This document shows, in pieces, positions 37,601 to 49,639 of a DNA stretch of 64,000 nucleotides. Source of the stretch: Cocos nucifera (Eukaryota; Streptophyta; Magnoliopsida; Arecales; Arecaceae); NCBI GenBank assembly GCA_006176705.1, contig QRFJ01001914.1, forward strand, positions 85,464 through 149,463. Reading direction: 5' to 3'. The notes below the pieces were generated by a model that made no database searches, was not told where the DNA came from, and saw only the letters and a list, made by a program, of their open reading frames with translations. The first letter of the stretch is position 1; every line of letters starts with the position of its first letter. The translations under genes were made by a program, and so were the position numbers.

Positions 37601-39023
37601 ATTCCTTTCCTGTTAGCTTAGGCCTTCCCCTCCACTTTCTAAATTTTAAGGAATTAAAGGGTTGGAGCACATCCAAAATTATGATTTCTTTAATGGGCAT
37701 ATTGTTCAACATATCTAAAATTAAGATAAGCTCATCTTTTCACAAAATGTTGGATGTTGATTTTTTATGTACTTGGTTGACAACTTGTATTTTGCATCTA
37801 GCTTCGTTATTTTATGTTTAATTTATCAAAGGGAAAATGCTGGTCATCACACTCGAAGTTGAGGAACACTACAGGGCAATCTTGTAAGAAATCTTGGTAG
37901 CATTCAAGTGTTTCAATCACATAGTGAAGTCTTATTCAGAGGGATCCTAACTTCTTCACTTTGATAAAATGAATTTGTCGTACCTAGAGAAGAGTCTAAA
38001 AATGTAAACTTTCATGTCTTCAGGGACAATAGATGATTAGTTTGTGATACTTATCAAAACTGCTTAATAATTGGAATAAACACTTATATGCTACTTAACT
38101 CAAGCAGTATTTCATCTGAGATCCAATTTCGCTTGCATAAATGCTAAAACAGCTAAACAATTGAACACCCATCTCTTATGAGCTTTATAAGTTAATGAAT
38201 TTGTTGTATCTAGAGAACAACAATTATGCCACTCATATATCACCTCATTCTAGCTCAAGTCCCAACTCAGTTGAATAAATGCTGTTAGGTACTAATTTTG
38301 CAATCCTAAAGATATTTTTAGGGATACTTAGTTAAAATCTGGCTTTAAAATTCTATTAAATACTGACTCTTTTGTCTTTCCAATTCCCAAGATATCATAA
38401 ATCATCTTTAACTGAATAAAAAAGATGTTGTGCATCTTGGCATAGAGTCTCAATGACTAAAGATAGAGGATATGGACCATAATTAAAAAATAAAAAGGTC
38501 CAAGTGTTCAAGAAGTATATGAGTGGTATGTTGCTGGTCTTGATACCTAAATTTTTTCATCTAAGGTATTGAACAAGAGGAGCTAATCCATGAGGATGCT
38601 TTACACTTTTTGAGTATGCTTACAGATTCAAGGGCTTCTTCACAAGGTTAGGAGTGCCTATTTAAATGCTTTCAATTTATATCATATGCTTCTACAACTA
38701 CAAGTCTAATATTTATAAAAAAGTGCGGTCCTAGGTTTTGTATTTTTTTTCCTTCTGCAGTGATGATCTGCACAACTGCACTGTACCTTTGGCAGCTAAT
38801 CTTTATGATAGTGAGGAAAAAGTGAAAAGAGCATCTGCCAGCATAATACACATGCTTCATGATTTCATATGTGTTCACCAAAACATGCTCAAAACGTGAA
38901 AAAACATCATGACACAGTTACATGCATTGGAATGCTAAGATTAACAAAAAGAAGTCCTCAAAAATTATAAATATCATATTAGAAATTGATGGAAGTTAAC
39001 CTGATTCTCTTGTGATTCAACAG
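34673..39023 (+). other. Probable 5'-UTR intron (4.35 kb)
   Basis: T-rich, with many stops in all frames and no other recognisable gene. Bounded by gtacttgg at the left and ttgtgattcaacag at the right. It contains a short SINE-like piece near 37468-37575. The small open frames inside (for example 36363-36617) are not supported as exons. Confidence 0.5.
37468..37575 (+). repeat. Possible SINE 3'-end fragment
   Basis: The words ccttatcccagcaatttggg and tcagctttatgaaccctcat resemble the conserved 3' region of plant SINEs (cctTATCCCAactaaTTGGGgtcggcta...). No promoter boxes are evident. Confidence 0.35.
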
Positions 39024-39032
39024 TTCAATACT

Positions 39033-42000
39033 ATGGGGCAAGATGTACCTTTGAAATGTGAAAACCATTTGCAAACACAATCAGGGCCAAAAATTGTCCC
39101 TCCCTCTCGTTGCACTACGAAAGCAGAAGAAAGAGATAAAAAAGGACAACCCACTAGCAGATACTGCCACTTGAAGAGTTTGGATGGTGACGTCAAAGAA
39201 TCAAGCCTCGGCCTTTCCCCAAGCCTCCATTGCAAAAGCATGCCTTGTGGGCCAATTGGAGTAGATGTTAACAAGAATGAAGTGGTAAAGAGGGGTTCTA
39301 TATATCAGAGCTCAAAAGAAGTAAGGAGAATTAGGAAGCTAAGAGATGGAAGAAGAAAAGTAGAATTGGCCAGTGATGATGATTGTGCTTTCCTCTCCTT
39401 TGAGATTGTTGCTTCCTCGCATGAGCCTAGGTCAAAAGGAGCAGATATGTCTGTGCAGCAAAACCTATCATCTCTTGTTCTTTTAAATGCTGAGCAAGCA
39501 TCACAATCTGTTGACACAAACAGCTCAGTTACAAGAAGATCCATGGAGTTCCTGGATCTTTCATTCCGTGATCTTCCTAAAGAGCCTTTGAATACCCACA
39601 CTTCATGCTCGGGTTTTGTTGCAGAAGAAAATAGTCCAGGAGATAATCTTTTGGAGATCTGTCTGCGCATTGCAGGTGCTGATTATCCTTATACTGATGC
39701 AGCTCCTGAGCTAATACAAACAGGTTCGCTTAGAGAAGTAAGTTCTAACTGCAATCAGATGCTTGGTTCAGAAAATGATGAAAATATCGTTCCTGAGAAA
39801 GAGAGAATTAAATCTCTTTCAAAGTCCTTATCAGCAAAAGCTGGAAATTTTAGCTCATCTTGTCAGTCTCTTAAAGCCAGCCCAAAAAATCAGTTTAGCC
39901 CATTCAAGCAGATGCTGGTTCCCATCAAGAAATCCAAATCTATGCGGAACCCACCAGTCATTGAAGCGGAAACTCCTGAAGGCAAAGCTACCCATCCTGC
40001 AAGCATCAGGAGGAATGGATTATCTCTGAGATCTTTGTTGAATGGTTTCTCACCCATGAATCAGAAAATAGAGGATGATGGGCAGTTGATTGGTAAAGAC
40101 CAGGTCTTGACCAGTGCTTCTTCACCTGCTCACCTACATGGCATTCTTAAATTGGAATCTATGAATGGCACCCCATCATTTGAGTTCTCTGTAAAAGATC
40201 CAGCAGATGTTCTTTCTGCAAAGACATGGAGAACAGATAATGCATTTAACTGGGTCTATACCTTCCATGGTTGTAAAAAAAGGATCAACAATACTGGCAG
40301 AGGTACTAAAGATAGACATGTACAGTCACCACATATGGTTGGACAAATGCAGGTTTCTTGTTATCTGTGCTCAGAAATGAGAGAAAATGGATCCTTGGAT
40401 AACTCTTCTGTGACAGAGTTCATTTTATATGACACTGTCCAGGCAAGAAGGAGCTTTGCTGTTGAAGAAAGATTGAAATGCTCTTCAGGTTCCATTGAAC
40501 CTCACACAGAGTTCGTTTCTGAAAACTCAATGATAGATGGTCCTCTAGAGAGAAGTAATTCAATGGAGCACCAACTTCATGCTAGACATGCTATCAGTAG
40601 CTGTGACTCAGATGCTTCGACTTCTTACCCTTGGTCACCAGCAGATTTGCGTCCGCAGGTGGAAATTGCTGCTATTGTAATTCGAGTTCCTTTTAACAAG
40701 AAGAAAAAAGATATGAAAGCAGAAATGGTCGGTTCCAAGGAAAATTCTAACTTATCAAATGTTATTGGAGGCGATCGAGGTAGGGAGATGATGACAGGTG
40801 GCCTGGATCCTGGAATTATGAAGGTGGTTATCCCAAGTGGTAAACATGGGTTGCCAAATACTGATGAAGGTGGTCCCTTATCGCTACTGGATAGATGGAG
40901 ATTTGGTGGAGGCTGTGATTGTGGTGGCTGGGACATGGGCTGCCCGGTTGATGTTTTTGGTAATGCCAGTGCTGACGATTGGGCAGATTACTTGACAATG
41001 GAAAAGCCCATGGCTCTATTTGTCCAGGTATTCTTCGCTGTAGGTTTATCTGGTCATATATCTCATTTTTGATGGAATATGATGGATTTCTGTTATTATG
41101 TTATCGTGTTCTAAGCTTGAACAGGTAGGCAGCAATTGTGAATTATAATGATGTATTTTCGATATTCTTGCATATTTTCTCCTTGATGACAACATGCACA
41201 TCATTTCAATAATTTATTCTGCCAGGGTGGAACAATTGTTCTGCAAAGTTTAATATGTAAAATTTTGAATTAACAGAAGATACCATCTATTAGTCTTGAA
41301 ATTTGAAAGTGTGTGAAATAATTGGTCCTAGAAAACCATTTGATAGATCAGTGCGAAAATTTAAGCTACTAGCATAATGATAGCTTAAAGTAACGAGGTA
41401 CCTGTTGAGAAATAGTTCATTTATTGAGGTGTATCATATTATTGAAGCATAGTCTGGCAGGTCATACCATCAAGAGCATGTAAACATGAACGATGAGTTT
41501 CAGACTTTGCTCTTCAAAATAATCTACCAAAAAGCCATATCTGAGTTTATCATTTTTTGTCTTTAGTAAAAGGAGAATTCACTAGCTTGCTTGTGCCATG
41601 CAACATGCATTTAGTGGGGGATCTCTAAAACAAATGTGCCATATATCTATATAAATCAATTTTCCTTCATATTTGAGACTGCAATTCTTCTATTGATCCA
41701 TAAAGTAGATTTATTTTCTTGGTTGTCATTGTCTCAACCTCACAAGTTCTATATATTCCTATTCTTAAACAGGGAACCAAAGAAAAGTTACCTGCACTAT
41801 CCATGATGGCTGATGGGAAAGGACAGTATTCAGTTGATTTTCATGCGCAGTTATCCGCATTACAGGCATTCTCAATCTGCATTGCTTTATTGCACAGTTC
41901 AGAAGTGTCTTTAACTGTTGGGCATGAGAAGAACAGACAGAGCCTATATTCTAATTCGTTGAAGTTACTTCTCGAGGAAGAAGTGAGGCGCTTAATCGAA

Positions 42001-42102
42001 GCAGTTGCGGTAGAAGAGAGAAGAAAAGCAAAGAAGAAAGTAGAACAAATCCCTCCATCTTTGTTCCTTGATCCACCTTTTTCTCCAATGGGCCGAGTCT
42101 AG
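39033..42102 (+). CDS. DUF3527-domain protein, 774 aa, join(39033..41027, 41773..42102)
   Basis: Plant-specific protein of unknown biochemical function. The coding region starts at the first ATG after a splice acceptor (acag|ttcaatact, exon start 39024). Exon one ends at a codon boundary before gtattc, and exon two begins after ttaaacag with GGA ACC AAA. The N-terminal half is Ser/Lys-rich and probably disordered. The DUF3527 domain runs from about residue 367 (LHGILKLESMNGTPSFEFSV) through PQVEIAAIVIRVPF (about 541) and the Gly/Cys-rich GGGCDCGGWDMGCPVDVFGN (about 624) into exon two (QYSVDFHAQLSALQAFSICI), ending in a charged helix. Both halves are needed for a full domain, which supports the splicing. 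No stops or frameshifts. The family name is a confident recognition; the role is unknown. Confidence 0.9.
41028..41772 (+). other. Intron 2 of the DUF3527 gene
   Basis: 745 bp with donor cag|gtattc and acceptor ttaaacag|gg. It splits the DUF3527 domain between codons (phase 0). Confidence 0.85.
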
Positions 42103-43050
42103 ATGGAGAGTGTTGTATAGCGGTTGAAGTAGATACCTGGAAAGTCCAATTAAGGACTGCATTGCTCATTACAGTTTCAGCTTTTGCTAGAATGTGCTAC
42201 CAGTTCTGGCGGGGGAAAACCAGTTCTGGGTATGGTTGGAGTTAGGTGGGAAGAATAATTTCAATTTATTGTAACGCTTGTTCGTCATAATGTCGTTTTG
42301 CTGATCATGTCCATGTTATTTATTTACAAGTGATGTCAAGAAATATCTTATATTGTCGATAAGAAACAGGTTTTTTTCTCTCTAGTTCGAATCTAGCTTG
42401 CAGTGACGGTGTAAAGAGAAAGAGAGCAGACTGAATTTAGTATCAGAACTTACCCATCAACAGGAACATGTAACAGAGTTTTGAGAAATCCATATTTCTT
42501 TTAAAAAAATATGGAATTCAGTGCCCCATGTTCCAGATAATGAGTTTCAGTTTCCTCCCAAACTGCATTTCTTATTTTCTTTGCATTCTGGTGGGTGAGT
42601 GAAACAATAGCCACATGTTGGTTGGAAATAATAATCTACCGATCTCCAAACTGCAAAAGAGGTCAATATGTACAACCATTTCTGTTCTCCGAGATCCTTG
42701 TCCCTCTAACAAGGAACCCTGGAATATAATTTCTTACGCCAAGTTATGTGAGGTTCTACTGCACTCTGGTGTAGATCTGTTATTCTACTCGTTGATCAAT
42801 CATCTCAGGTTAAGAGCTCATCCACAATTTAATCTCTGCACCTTTTTAAGGAGGTATTTCAAAATGAGGACACTAGCCGTAGCAAAGCCTGCATTGGTGT
42901 CTGCTAGGGACCTCTTGATACCTATATGTGACCATAATGACTTCTACCATCAAACAAGGTGTAATTATTAGAGCCAGTGAGTGCCATAACTTAATGCTCA
43001 TGTTTTATGTTCACAAGAAATTCTCTTGATATAGTATCTTCAGCATGAAC
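42103..43050. other. Convergent intergenic region (3' UTRs)
   Basis: Lies between the stop of the DUF3527 gene and the stop of the PPR gene, which face each other. It should contain both 3' UTRs. The open frame at 42615-42971 shows no recognised domain. No other feature seen. Confidence 0.6.
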
Positions 43051-44670
43051 CTATCTGTTCGATTCAATTAAACTACATCCAGAAATGCCTTTTACTTTCT
43101 TTTCCTCCATCACACTTCTGATCTTCATCACTTCATCCCAACGTTCCTTGCCTGCATAAATGCTCAACAAAAGCTTGTAAAATCCTGCAATTGTCCACCC
43201 TGCTCCCACCAACCACTCCTCGAACACTTTCCCCATCTCCAAGTGCCCATGAATTCTACATGCTCCAAGGAAAGCCCCCACCACACTGCAGTCTGGTTTC
43301 ATTGGCATCTCCTGCATAAACCTAAATGCTTCTTCAATACATCCTGCCCGTCCAATAAGATCAACCATGCTGGCATAATGCTCCATTTTCAGTTGAACAC
43401 CAAACTGTGTTACCATATAATAAAACATCTTTCGCCCTTCGGTAATCAAACAACAATGGCTGCAGGAAGCTAATAGCAGAAGAAAGCAGATGTCATCAGG
43501 AACAATACTTCTCTTCAACATTCCGAAGAAAGCCATTAGAGCCTCCTTCCCATATCCATGCATACCAAGACCATTGATCATGCAACTCCATGAACTAACA
43601 TTTCCTTCAAATATTTCACTGAAGACACAACAAGCAGAACCCAGTTCTCCACATTTGGAGTACATGTCTATGAGAAGGCCTTTTATAGAAACATCTGAAC
43701 TGAAACCAAGATTTATAATATAGCCATGGACAGTCTTCCCCATATGAAGAAATGATAAGTGAGTGCAAGCTTGAAGTGAAAGCAGCATGGTAGGAGTGCT
43801 GGGCTTGCAGCCTTCAGATAACATCCCCTTGAAGAGCTCAAGCACCAGTTTGGGTTTTCCGATCTGCGAATACCCAGTAATCATCGCATTCCAACTCACC
43901 ACATCCTTGTTTAAAATCTCATCAAAGATCTGCTCTGCGATGTCCAGTTTTCCACATTTTGCATACATGTCCAAGACTGCAGTTGATATAGATTTGTCCC
44001 GAGACAAACCCAACAAAACCACATGGGCATGAATGGATTTGCCAAGCCTGAAAGCTTTAACATGTCCACAAATTGGTAGAACAATCTTTAAGCCCACCTT
44101 ATCTAAAGCCATTCCATGATGCTTCATCGAACTACAGAGCTCTAGTGCTGCATCAGGATAATCATTTGTCCCATAACCAGAAATCATCAAATTCCATGAA
44201 ACCAAACTCCTCTGGGGCATTTCGTTGAAAACTTGACGAGCAGAGGCTATTGAGCCAAATCTAGAGTACATTTCCATAACAGAATTCATGACAAAGAGGT
44301 TGCGTTCAAAGCCACATTTTATGATGTGTGAATGGATCGACGCGCCTTCGGCCATCGCTGATATGCCAACGCAGGACTTGAGCAAGTAAGCGAATGTGAA
44401 GCGGTCGGGCTTTGTGTCGGAAACACGAAGATGTTGGTAGAGATCAAGAGCTTTTTCAAAGAATCCACTGTTAGCCAAGTGTTTGATCTTGTGATTCAGG
44501 GATTGGATTTCGCTTTCTATGTGGGATTTGAATGAGGAAATGGATATATCGAGATAGCCGTTCCACAGAATGTGCATGGGGATTGATCTTAAAAGAGAGC
44601 TTGGAATCAAAGGTCTTTTCCGTGAAAGCATGAAAAGATCGAAGAATTGTTGTTCCCAGTAGATTATCAT
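43051..44670 (-). CDS. Pentatricopeptide repeat protein, PLS class with E domain, 539 aa
   Basis: Intronless PPR gene, as usual for the family. After a basic N-terminus (residues 14-30, MLSRKRPLIPSS), which fits an organelle-targeting peptide, about 12 PPR motifs run from about residue 58 to 462 in P-L-S order. Signature blocks are SVMEMYSRFGS (131), VSWNLMISGYG (157), AVLDMYAKCGKLD (231), VSWNAMITGYSQ (258), LLIDMYSKCGEL (332) and MVDLIGRAGCIEEAF (435). An E-type domain follows from about 463 to the end (GAFLGACRIHGH, then GISGCSLIE). There is no DYW domain. Family members bind organellar RNA, many for C-to-U editing; the target cannot be read from sequence. The true start may be Met1 or Met14. 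Convergent with the DUF3527 gene, about 950 bp between stops. Confidence 0.93.
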   Translation of the reverse strand: MIIYWEQQFFDLFMLSRKRPLIPSSLLRSIPMHILWNGYLDISISSFKSHIESEIQSLNHKIKHLANSGFFEKALDLYQHLRVSDTKPDRFTFAYLLKSCVGISAMAEGASIHSHIIKCGFERNLFVMNSVMEMYSRFGSIASARQVFNEMPQRSLVSWNLMISGYGTNDYPDAALELCSSMKHHGMALDKVGLKIVLPICGHVKAFRLGKSIHAHVVLLGLSRDKSISTAVLDMYAKCGKLDIAEQIFDEILNKDVVSWNAMITGYSQIGKPKLVLELFKGMLSEGCKPSTPTMLLSLQACTHLSFLHMGKTVHGYIINLGFSSDVSIKGLLIDMYSKCGELGSACCVFSEIFEGNVSSWSCMINGLGMHGYGKEALMAFFGMLKRSIVPDDICFLLLLASCSHCCLITEGRKMFYYMVTQFGVQLKMEHYASMVDLIGRAGCIEEAFRFMQEMPMKPDCSVVGAFLGACRIHGHLEMGKVFEEWLVGAGWTIAGFYKLLLSIYAGKERWDEVMKIRSVMEEKKVKGISGCSLIESNR

Positions 44671-45014
44671 ACCAGTAAAGTATACAGAAATGAGAACTTT
44701 ATGATAAGCTCATCCCATAAATTGGGCGCTTAATATATTGAAATGGAAGGAATCTAAAAGTGGCACCACAAAGCGTGCGATCAGTTTCTCATAAATAAAT
44801 ACGTTTTAGGTTCTACTGCCGTGAAGTTTTTACCATAGCATTGGCTTGTTGCAAATTATATCAACTATGTGCATAAATTTTTCTTTGGCAAATTACACTA
44901 CGAGGCACTAATCCATTTTTCAGTTAGTTAATTAAGGCACTGTGTTTCGGCCAAATACTGCGAATAGGCCTGCATAGGCTGGGCTTATGCTAGGTTTCGT
45001 CCAATGATATAATT
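44671..45014. other. Upstream region of the PPR gene
   Basis: Presumed promoter and 5' UTR of the minus-strand PPR gene. No distinct motif recognised. It ends at the left 8-bp duplication of the MITE. Confidence 0.5.
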
Positions 45015-45380
45015 GAGTGATTCTTTATACACCACGTATGGTACAATAACAATACACCACGATATATAATTGAATCATGTAGCATTATTTTTTAATATAT
45101 ATTAAATACTAATTTTTAATAACAAAAATATTCTTCCCTCTTTATGACATCATATTTCTAATAAACCATAATATACCTTCAGAATGTCATAACAGAACAT
45201 AAAATGTCCTAATTTTTTTTAATAGAATGATATTTTTATCATTCAAAATTTCAAATAAAAAATAAAACTGCGACATTTAATATGTATTGAAAAGCGGTAG
45301 CTATATAGTTGAATGCAATTAGGTGGTGCACTTTACGTCATTTTTATTGCACCAGCCATAGTACACGAAGACTTTCTCTA
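45015..45380. mobile_element. Probable MITE with 8-bp target duplication
   Basis: 366 bp, AT-rich and non-coding, with imperfect inverted ends: tacaccacgtatggtacaat near the left, and at the right the complement of a gtgtactatggctggtgc stretch. It is flanked by atataatt at 45007-45014 and 45381-45388. An 8-bp duplication fits hAT-like MITEs; a 9-bp (Mutator) reading is possible. AT-rich flanks make chance agreement conceivable. Confidence 0.5.
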
Positions 45381-45851
45381 ATATAATTTATTTAGGCTTA
45401 GGCAAGACCTTCAGACTTACTTTCTAGACCCAAGCCTAGCCCTAAAGCTCCTAATGCTTTGAGCTCTAGACCGTGGCTTTGAAAGGGGCTTCAAACTTTC
45501 TAATCAATTTTTTCTTTTTTGATACATTTTTGATCAATTTCTTTGATTTTATAAGGTCTTTAAAATACTTTAAAACAATACTTAAAACAAATAATTAAAA
45601 TACCAACTATAGTAATTTTAATACTTAATAATTAAAATAAAATATTCTAAGATTCTAAAACTCCTACAAAGCTTAAATGTTAATAAAACCCAAGGTTTGA
45701 TCATAAAAACCAAAAAATTAGAAAGATTTCATGCTAAGCTGAGCTTTAATCTCCAAGCCTTACGTACTACTATCAAATATGTTGCATGTTCCATACTCCA
45801 AATGAAGAATGAGTCTCAAGTGAACAATTATGCATATGATTATAATAGCTA
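45381..45851. other. No recognisable feature
   Basis: Intergenic sequence between the MITE and the large inverted repeat. No gene or repeat copy seen. Confidence 0.5.
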
Positions 45852-48800
45852 AAACATGGGGAGGGTTGACTTTCCTCCACTGTTTCCAATCTTTTCCTCA
45901 CCCAAAGTTCTATTCTTGCTTGGCCATTTTTGGACAGCCAGCACGAGAGAAGAATGAAGGCTCAATTATCTTGCCAAGCTAATTGAAATCTAATCTCCAT
46001 TTTTGGTAGTCAATAAGTAGGGATTCTAGAGATCATGATTTTTGAATAGCCTACCATTATTGACAAGAAATTTTTTGATTTAGCCACCACTTGAAATTCA
46101 TTTAGATTTGAAAGCTATAAAATTCATTTCAATTTAGTTGGCATCGTTCAAAAAAGAAAGAAAGAAAGAAAGCCAAATTCGTCTCAAAGCCTACTCACCT
46201 CTCTTTTTCATTTTTGTCAACCAATAGGGGAATGAAATATTCCATATTTCCTTGTTTGTCGGAACTAGCTAAGAAAGGATGGATTGTATCCTCTTCCTTC
46301 CTTTTTCTCCTTCATAAGTGGATGAGAATGATGCCCCAACACTCTTTTATATTGTCTTCCCTGTAGTTACTTTATCCAACCATCTCCCTCTTCACCTTCT
46401 TTCTCTCCTCCCTCATCTCTAGTAGCCACTGTGCCACCATACTCGAGCATCGCCACCTTATTAAACATAAAAAAACCCAATTGTCTATATTCTTCCTTGA
46501 TTTCAAGCTTTGTCGCTACAATCCCATTGAAAACTGCCATTTTCAGTTGAGCTTTACCATCTCTACCATCCTCTGATAAACTCTCCTTCACCTTCTCAAT
46601 ATTTTTTTTGCTAGGAAGGCCACCATCGAGATAACTAAGTGTGATATCTTCTCATCCTCTTTTTTCCAATCTTCCTCTATGCATGCAATTAGAGAACTAC
46701 TACACAAAGAGACTGCAACCATCTCACAACAAGGCCACATCATCCTGACTCTTTCTCCTCTCTAGCTCCTCCCTTTCTCTTTCTTAGCTCCCTCTAATTT
46801 TGTTTTTCTCTCTCTCTCTCTTCACTCTCTCTCAGATCCTCTAACACTCAAATGTTCGATATTGAACTGACCACCACCTTCTCATTCTTTCTATCTGCAT
46901 CCATGTCCCTCTAGCTTTATCTCTCTATCTCTTTATCTTTCTCTCTTCCTCTCTTACTTGGTTTACTATCTTGTAGATCAAAACAAGCACGGTGCACTAG
47001 ATTTGGGATATGCATTGAGTCTTGGAGATCGATCCCACCATTGAGGTGATTATAACCCCTCCTTCCATGATTCCTAGATTAGGAATAGATGACATTATTA
47101 GGTTAGGTTTGAGATGTGCACTAGGATCCTAGCCACTGGTCAAGCAATCTAGAGTCTTATCCTTGATGTAGACTTCTTTAAATAATAAAACTTTGAGTGG
47201 GCCCCAAGAACTTGGAAACTCTTCGGATACTTAAGTTCTAGATAATAATATGGCTTGTCTTAGATATAAAATTAATTATTGATTGTATTTATTTAGGTCA
47301 TGCATAGTATCTGAGAGAGAATTTTATCTTCAAGTTGAAGGTGAGTACTTCCATCACTATTCAATTAAGCATAATATATAGAAAACTCAATATTGTAATA
47401 TAATACTTTTGATTTATAATTTAAGACATGCTGAGCAATATAAGATATAGATATATTCAAAATGATCAATACATCTTGATAAAAGAAAAAATAAAATTTT
47501 CAATCATTGTATTGAATTGTCTACACTCCATCTCTTAATATTTTTGACTATGGCCATGATCGGCCCGTGGCAAGCCTAAAAGAGTCGAGATCTTAACTAC
47601 AACATGCTATCAATCAGCGTGCACTAATGATCATCCAATAGGAGGCCCAAAAAAAACTAGTTCTAAAATAACATAGAAAATATGTCCATGGTCATATATT
47701 AGTGCTCATTCCATTAGTATGATTTAAAAGAAAACTAACTCTTGACTACAACATACATGCTATCAACCAGCATGCACTAATGATCATTGAAGGCCCAAAA
47801 GAAGACTAGATTCTAAATCATATGATCATCGTCAAACTAGAGAGGATACATCACAATCAGTAAAATCAAATCTTTTAAAGTAGTATAAGTATAGTTTTAG
47901 TCCATAAAATTTATTTCATGCTTAATCTGATAGTTTAAGGTTCACTTATACAGAGCATGCATAATAAAATTTTAAATATTCATTGATGTTATACATTATT
48001 AAGTTTCAGTGCTTAAGTTAACATCTATATGCCAAGTTATGTGAAGTGAACCAACTCATATACATAATCAAATGCTAGATAGAGGTACTAACATTGAACT
48101 TGAAGATACATAATCCTCTTATACTATGCATGACCTAGATAAATACAATTAATAATTAATTTTATATTTAAGACAAGCACATATTAGTATTTAAAACTCA
48201 AGCACTTGTATGGTTTTCAAGTTTGTGGGGCCCACTCAAAGTTTCATCATTCAAAAAAGTCTACATCAAGGATGGGACTTCAAATCTACTTGATCAGTAG
48301 CTTGGATCTCCATGCACATCCAAAATCTAACCTAGTACTCCTAATGTCATCTATTCGTAATCTAGGAATTGCAGGAGGGGTTGTAATCACCTCAGTGGTG
48401 GGATTAGTCTTTAAAACTAGATATGCATCCCAAATCTAGTGCTTTACGCTCATCTTGATTTACAAGATACAAACCTAGTTAGATAGAAAGAGAGAAAGCT
48501 AAACAAGTAGAGAGAGAAAGCTAGAGGGACATGGATATAAATAGAGGGAATGAGAAAATGGTGGTTGGTTCTATGCAAATCATCTAAGTGCCAGATAATT
48601 TGGGAGAGAGTGAAAAGAGAGAGAGAAGAGAAAAGAAGCTAAAGGGAGAGAAGAAAGAGGAGGAGGAAGAGAGAGAGGAGAAAGAGTTAGGATGATACAA
48701 CCTTGTAGCGACATGGATGCAGCCTTTATGTATAGGAGTGCTTTGATCACATGCATAGAAGATTGGAAAAAAGAAGATAAGAAGATAGTACACTTAGTTA

Positions 48801-49566
48801 TCTCAGCGACGGCCTTCTTAGCAAAAGAAATAATGAGAGCATAAGGAAAAGTTTACTAAAGGATAGTAGAGATGGCAAAGCTCGACCGAAGGTGGCAGCT
48901 TTTCTAAGGTTGCAGTGATAAAGCTCAAAATCAAGGGAGAACAGAGGAAATAGATGTTTTGATATTAACAAGATGGCGGTGCTTGAGCAATGTGGCATAG
49001 TAGCTATTGGAGATGAGGGAGAAAAGAAAAAAAAAAGTGAAAAGGGAGATGGCTTGGTAGAGCAATAATAAGGAAAGGTAATACAAAAGAGTATTGGGGC
49101 ATTATTCTTGCTCACCCATGGAGGAGAAGGAAGAAGGAGGGCACAGTCTATCCTTCCTTAGCTAGTTCTAGCGAACAAGAAAAGATGAAATATTTCATTC
49201 CCCTATTGGCCAAACAAAAATAGAAAAGAGAGGTGGATAGACTTTGAGATGAATTTGGCTTTTTTTTTTTTTGAATGGCGCCAAGCAAATTGGAAGATAT
49301 TTTGCACCTTTCAAATTTAAATGAATTCTAGTTGATGGCTAAATCGAGAAATTTCTTGTCAATAATGGCAGGTTGTTCAAAATCATGGCCTCTAGAATCC
49401 CTACTTATTGGCCGCCAAGAATAGGAGATAGGATTTTAGCTAACTTAGAAAGGTAATTGAGCCTCTAATCCTCTCTGTGGTGGCTGCCCAAAAATGGCCG
49501 GCCAAGAATGCATTGGGTGGGGAAAAGATTGGAAACATGGAAGGAAAGTCAATCCTCCCCATGTTT
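45852..49566. repeat. Large inverted repeat (1.5-kb arms, about 0.7-kb spacer)
   Basis: The left arm 45852-47353 is the reverse complement of the right arm 48076-49566. The outer ends match (aaacatggggagg against cctccccatgttt), and so do inner blocks such as ggtcatgcatagtat (about 47305) against atactatgcatgacc (about 48118). Arms differ by substitutions and small indels, roughly one base in six by eye, so this is an old structure and not an assembly mirror. No coding frame is conserved between arms. I saw no clear target duplication. Confidence 0.85.
47354..48075. repeat. Spacer of the inverted repeat, with an internal direct repeat
   Basis: Contains two direct copies of about 75 bp, about 47597-47670 and 47741-47820. 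Both carry gcactaatgatcat and aggcccaaaa. No gene. Confidence 0.65.
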
Positions 49567-49639
49567 CAAGAATCTTGGATTCGACTTTTATATGGTGGCC
49601 CTCCCAAGAAGGTTTTGGGTTATGTATTAATGTAACATG

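Noticed and set aside
39012..39032. Earlier GTG start for the DUF3527 protein
   Set aside because: The bases up to 39023 belong to the intron acceptor (ttcaacag). The first ATG after it, at 39033, is the natural start.
39017..39670. Minus-strand frames of 85 and 121 codons
   Set aside because: Shadows of the well-supported DUF3527 exon on the other strand.
42615..42971. 118-codon frame between the two genes
   Set aside because: No recognised domain, no splice context, and it sits where the 3' UTRs of two convergent genes are expected.
48584..49115. Ser/Phe/Leu-rich frames on the minus strand
   Set aside because: Inside the right arm of the inverted repeat. They are caused by pyrimidine runs and are not kept open in the other arm.
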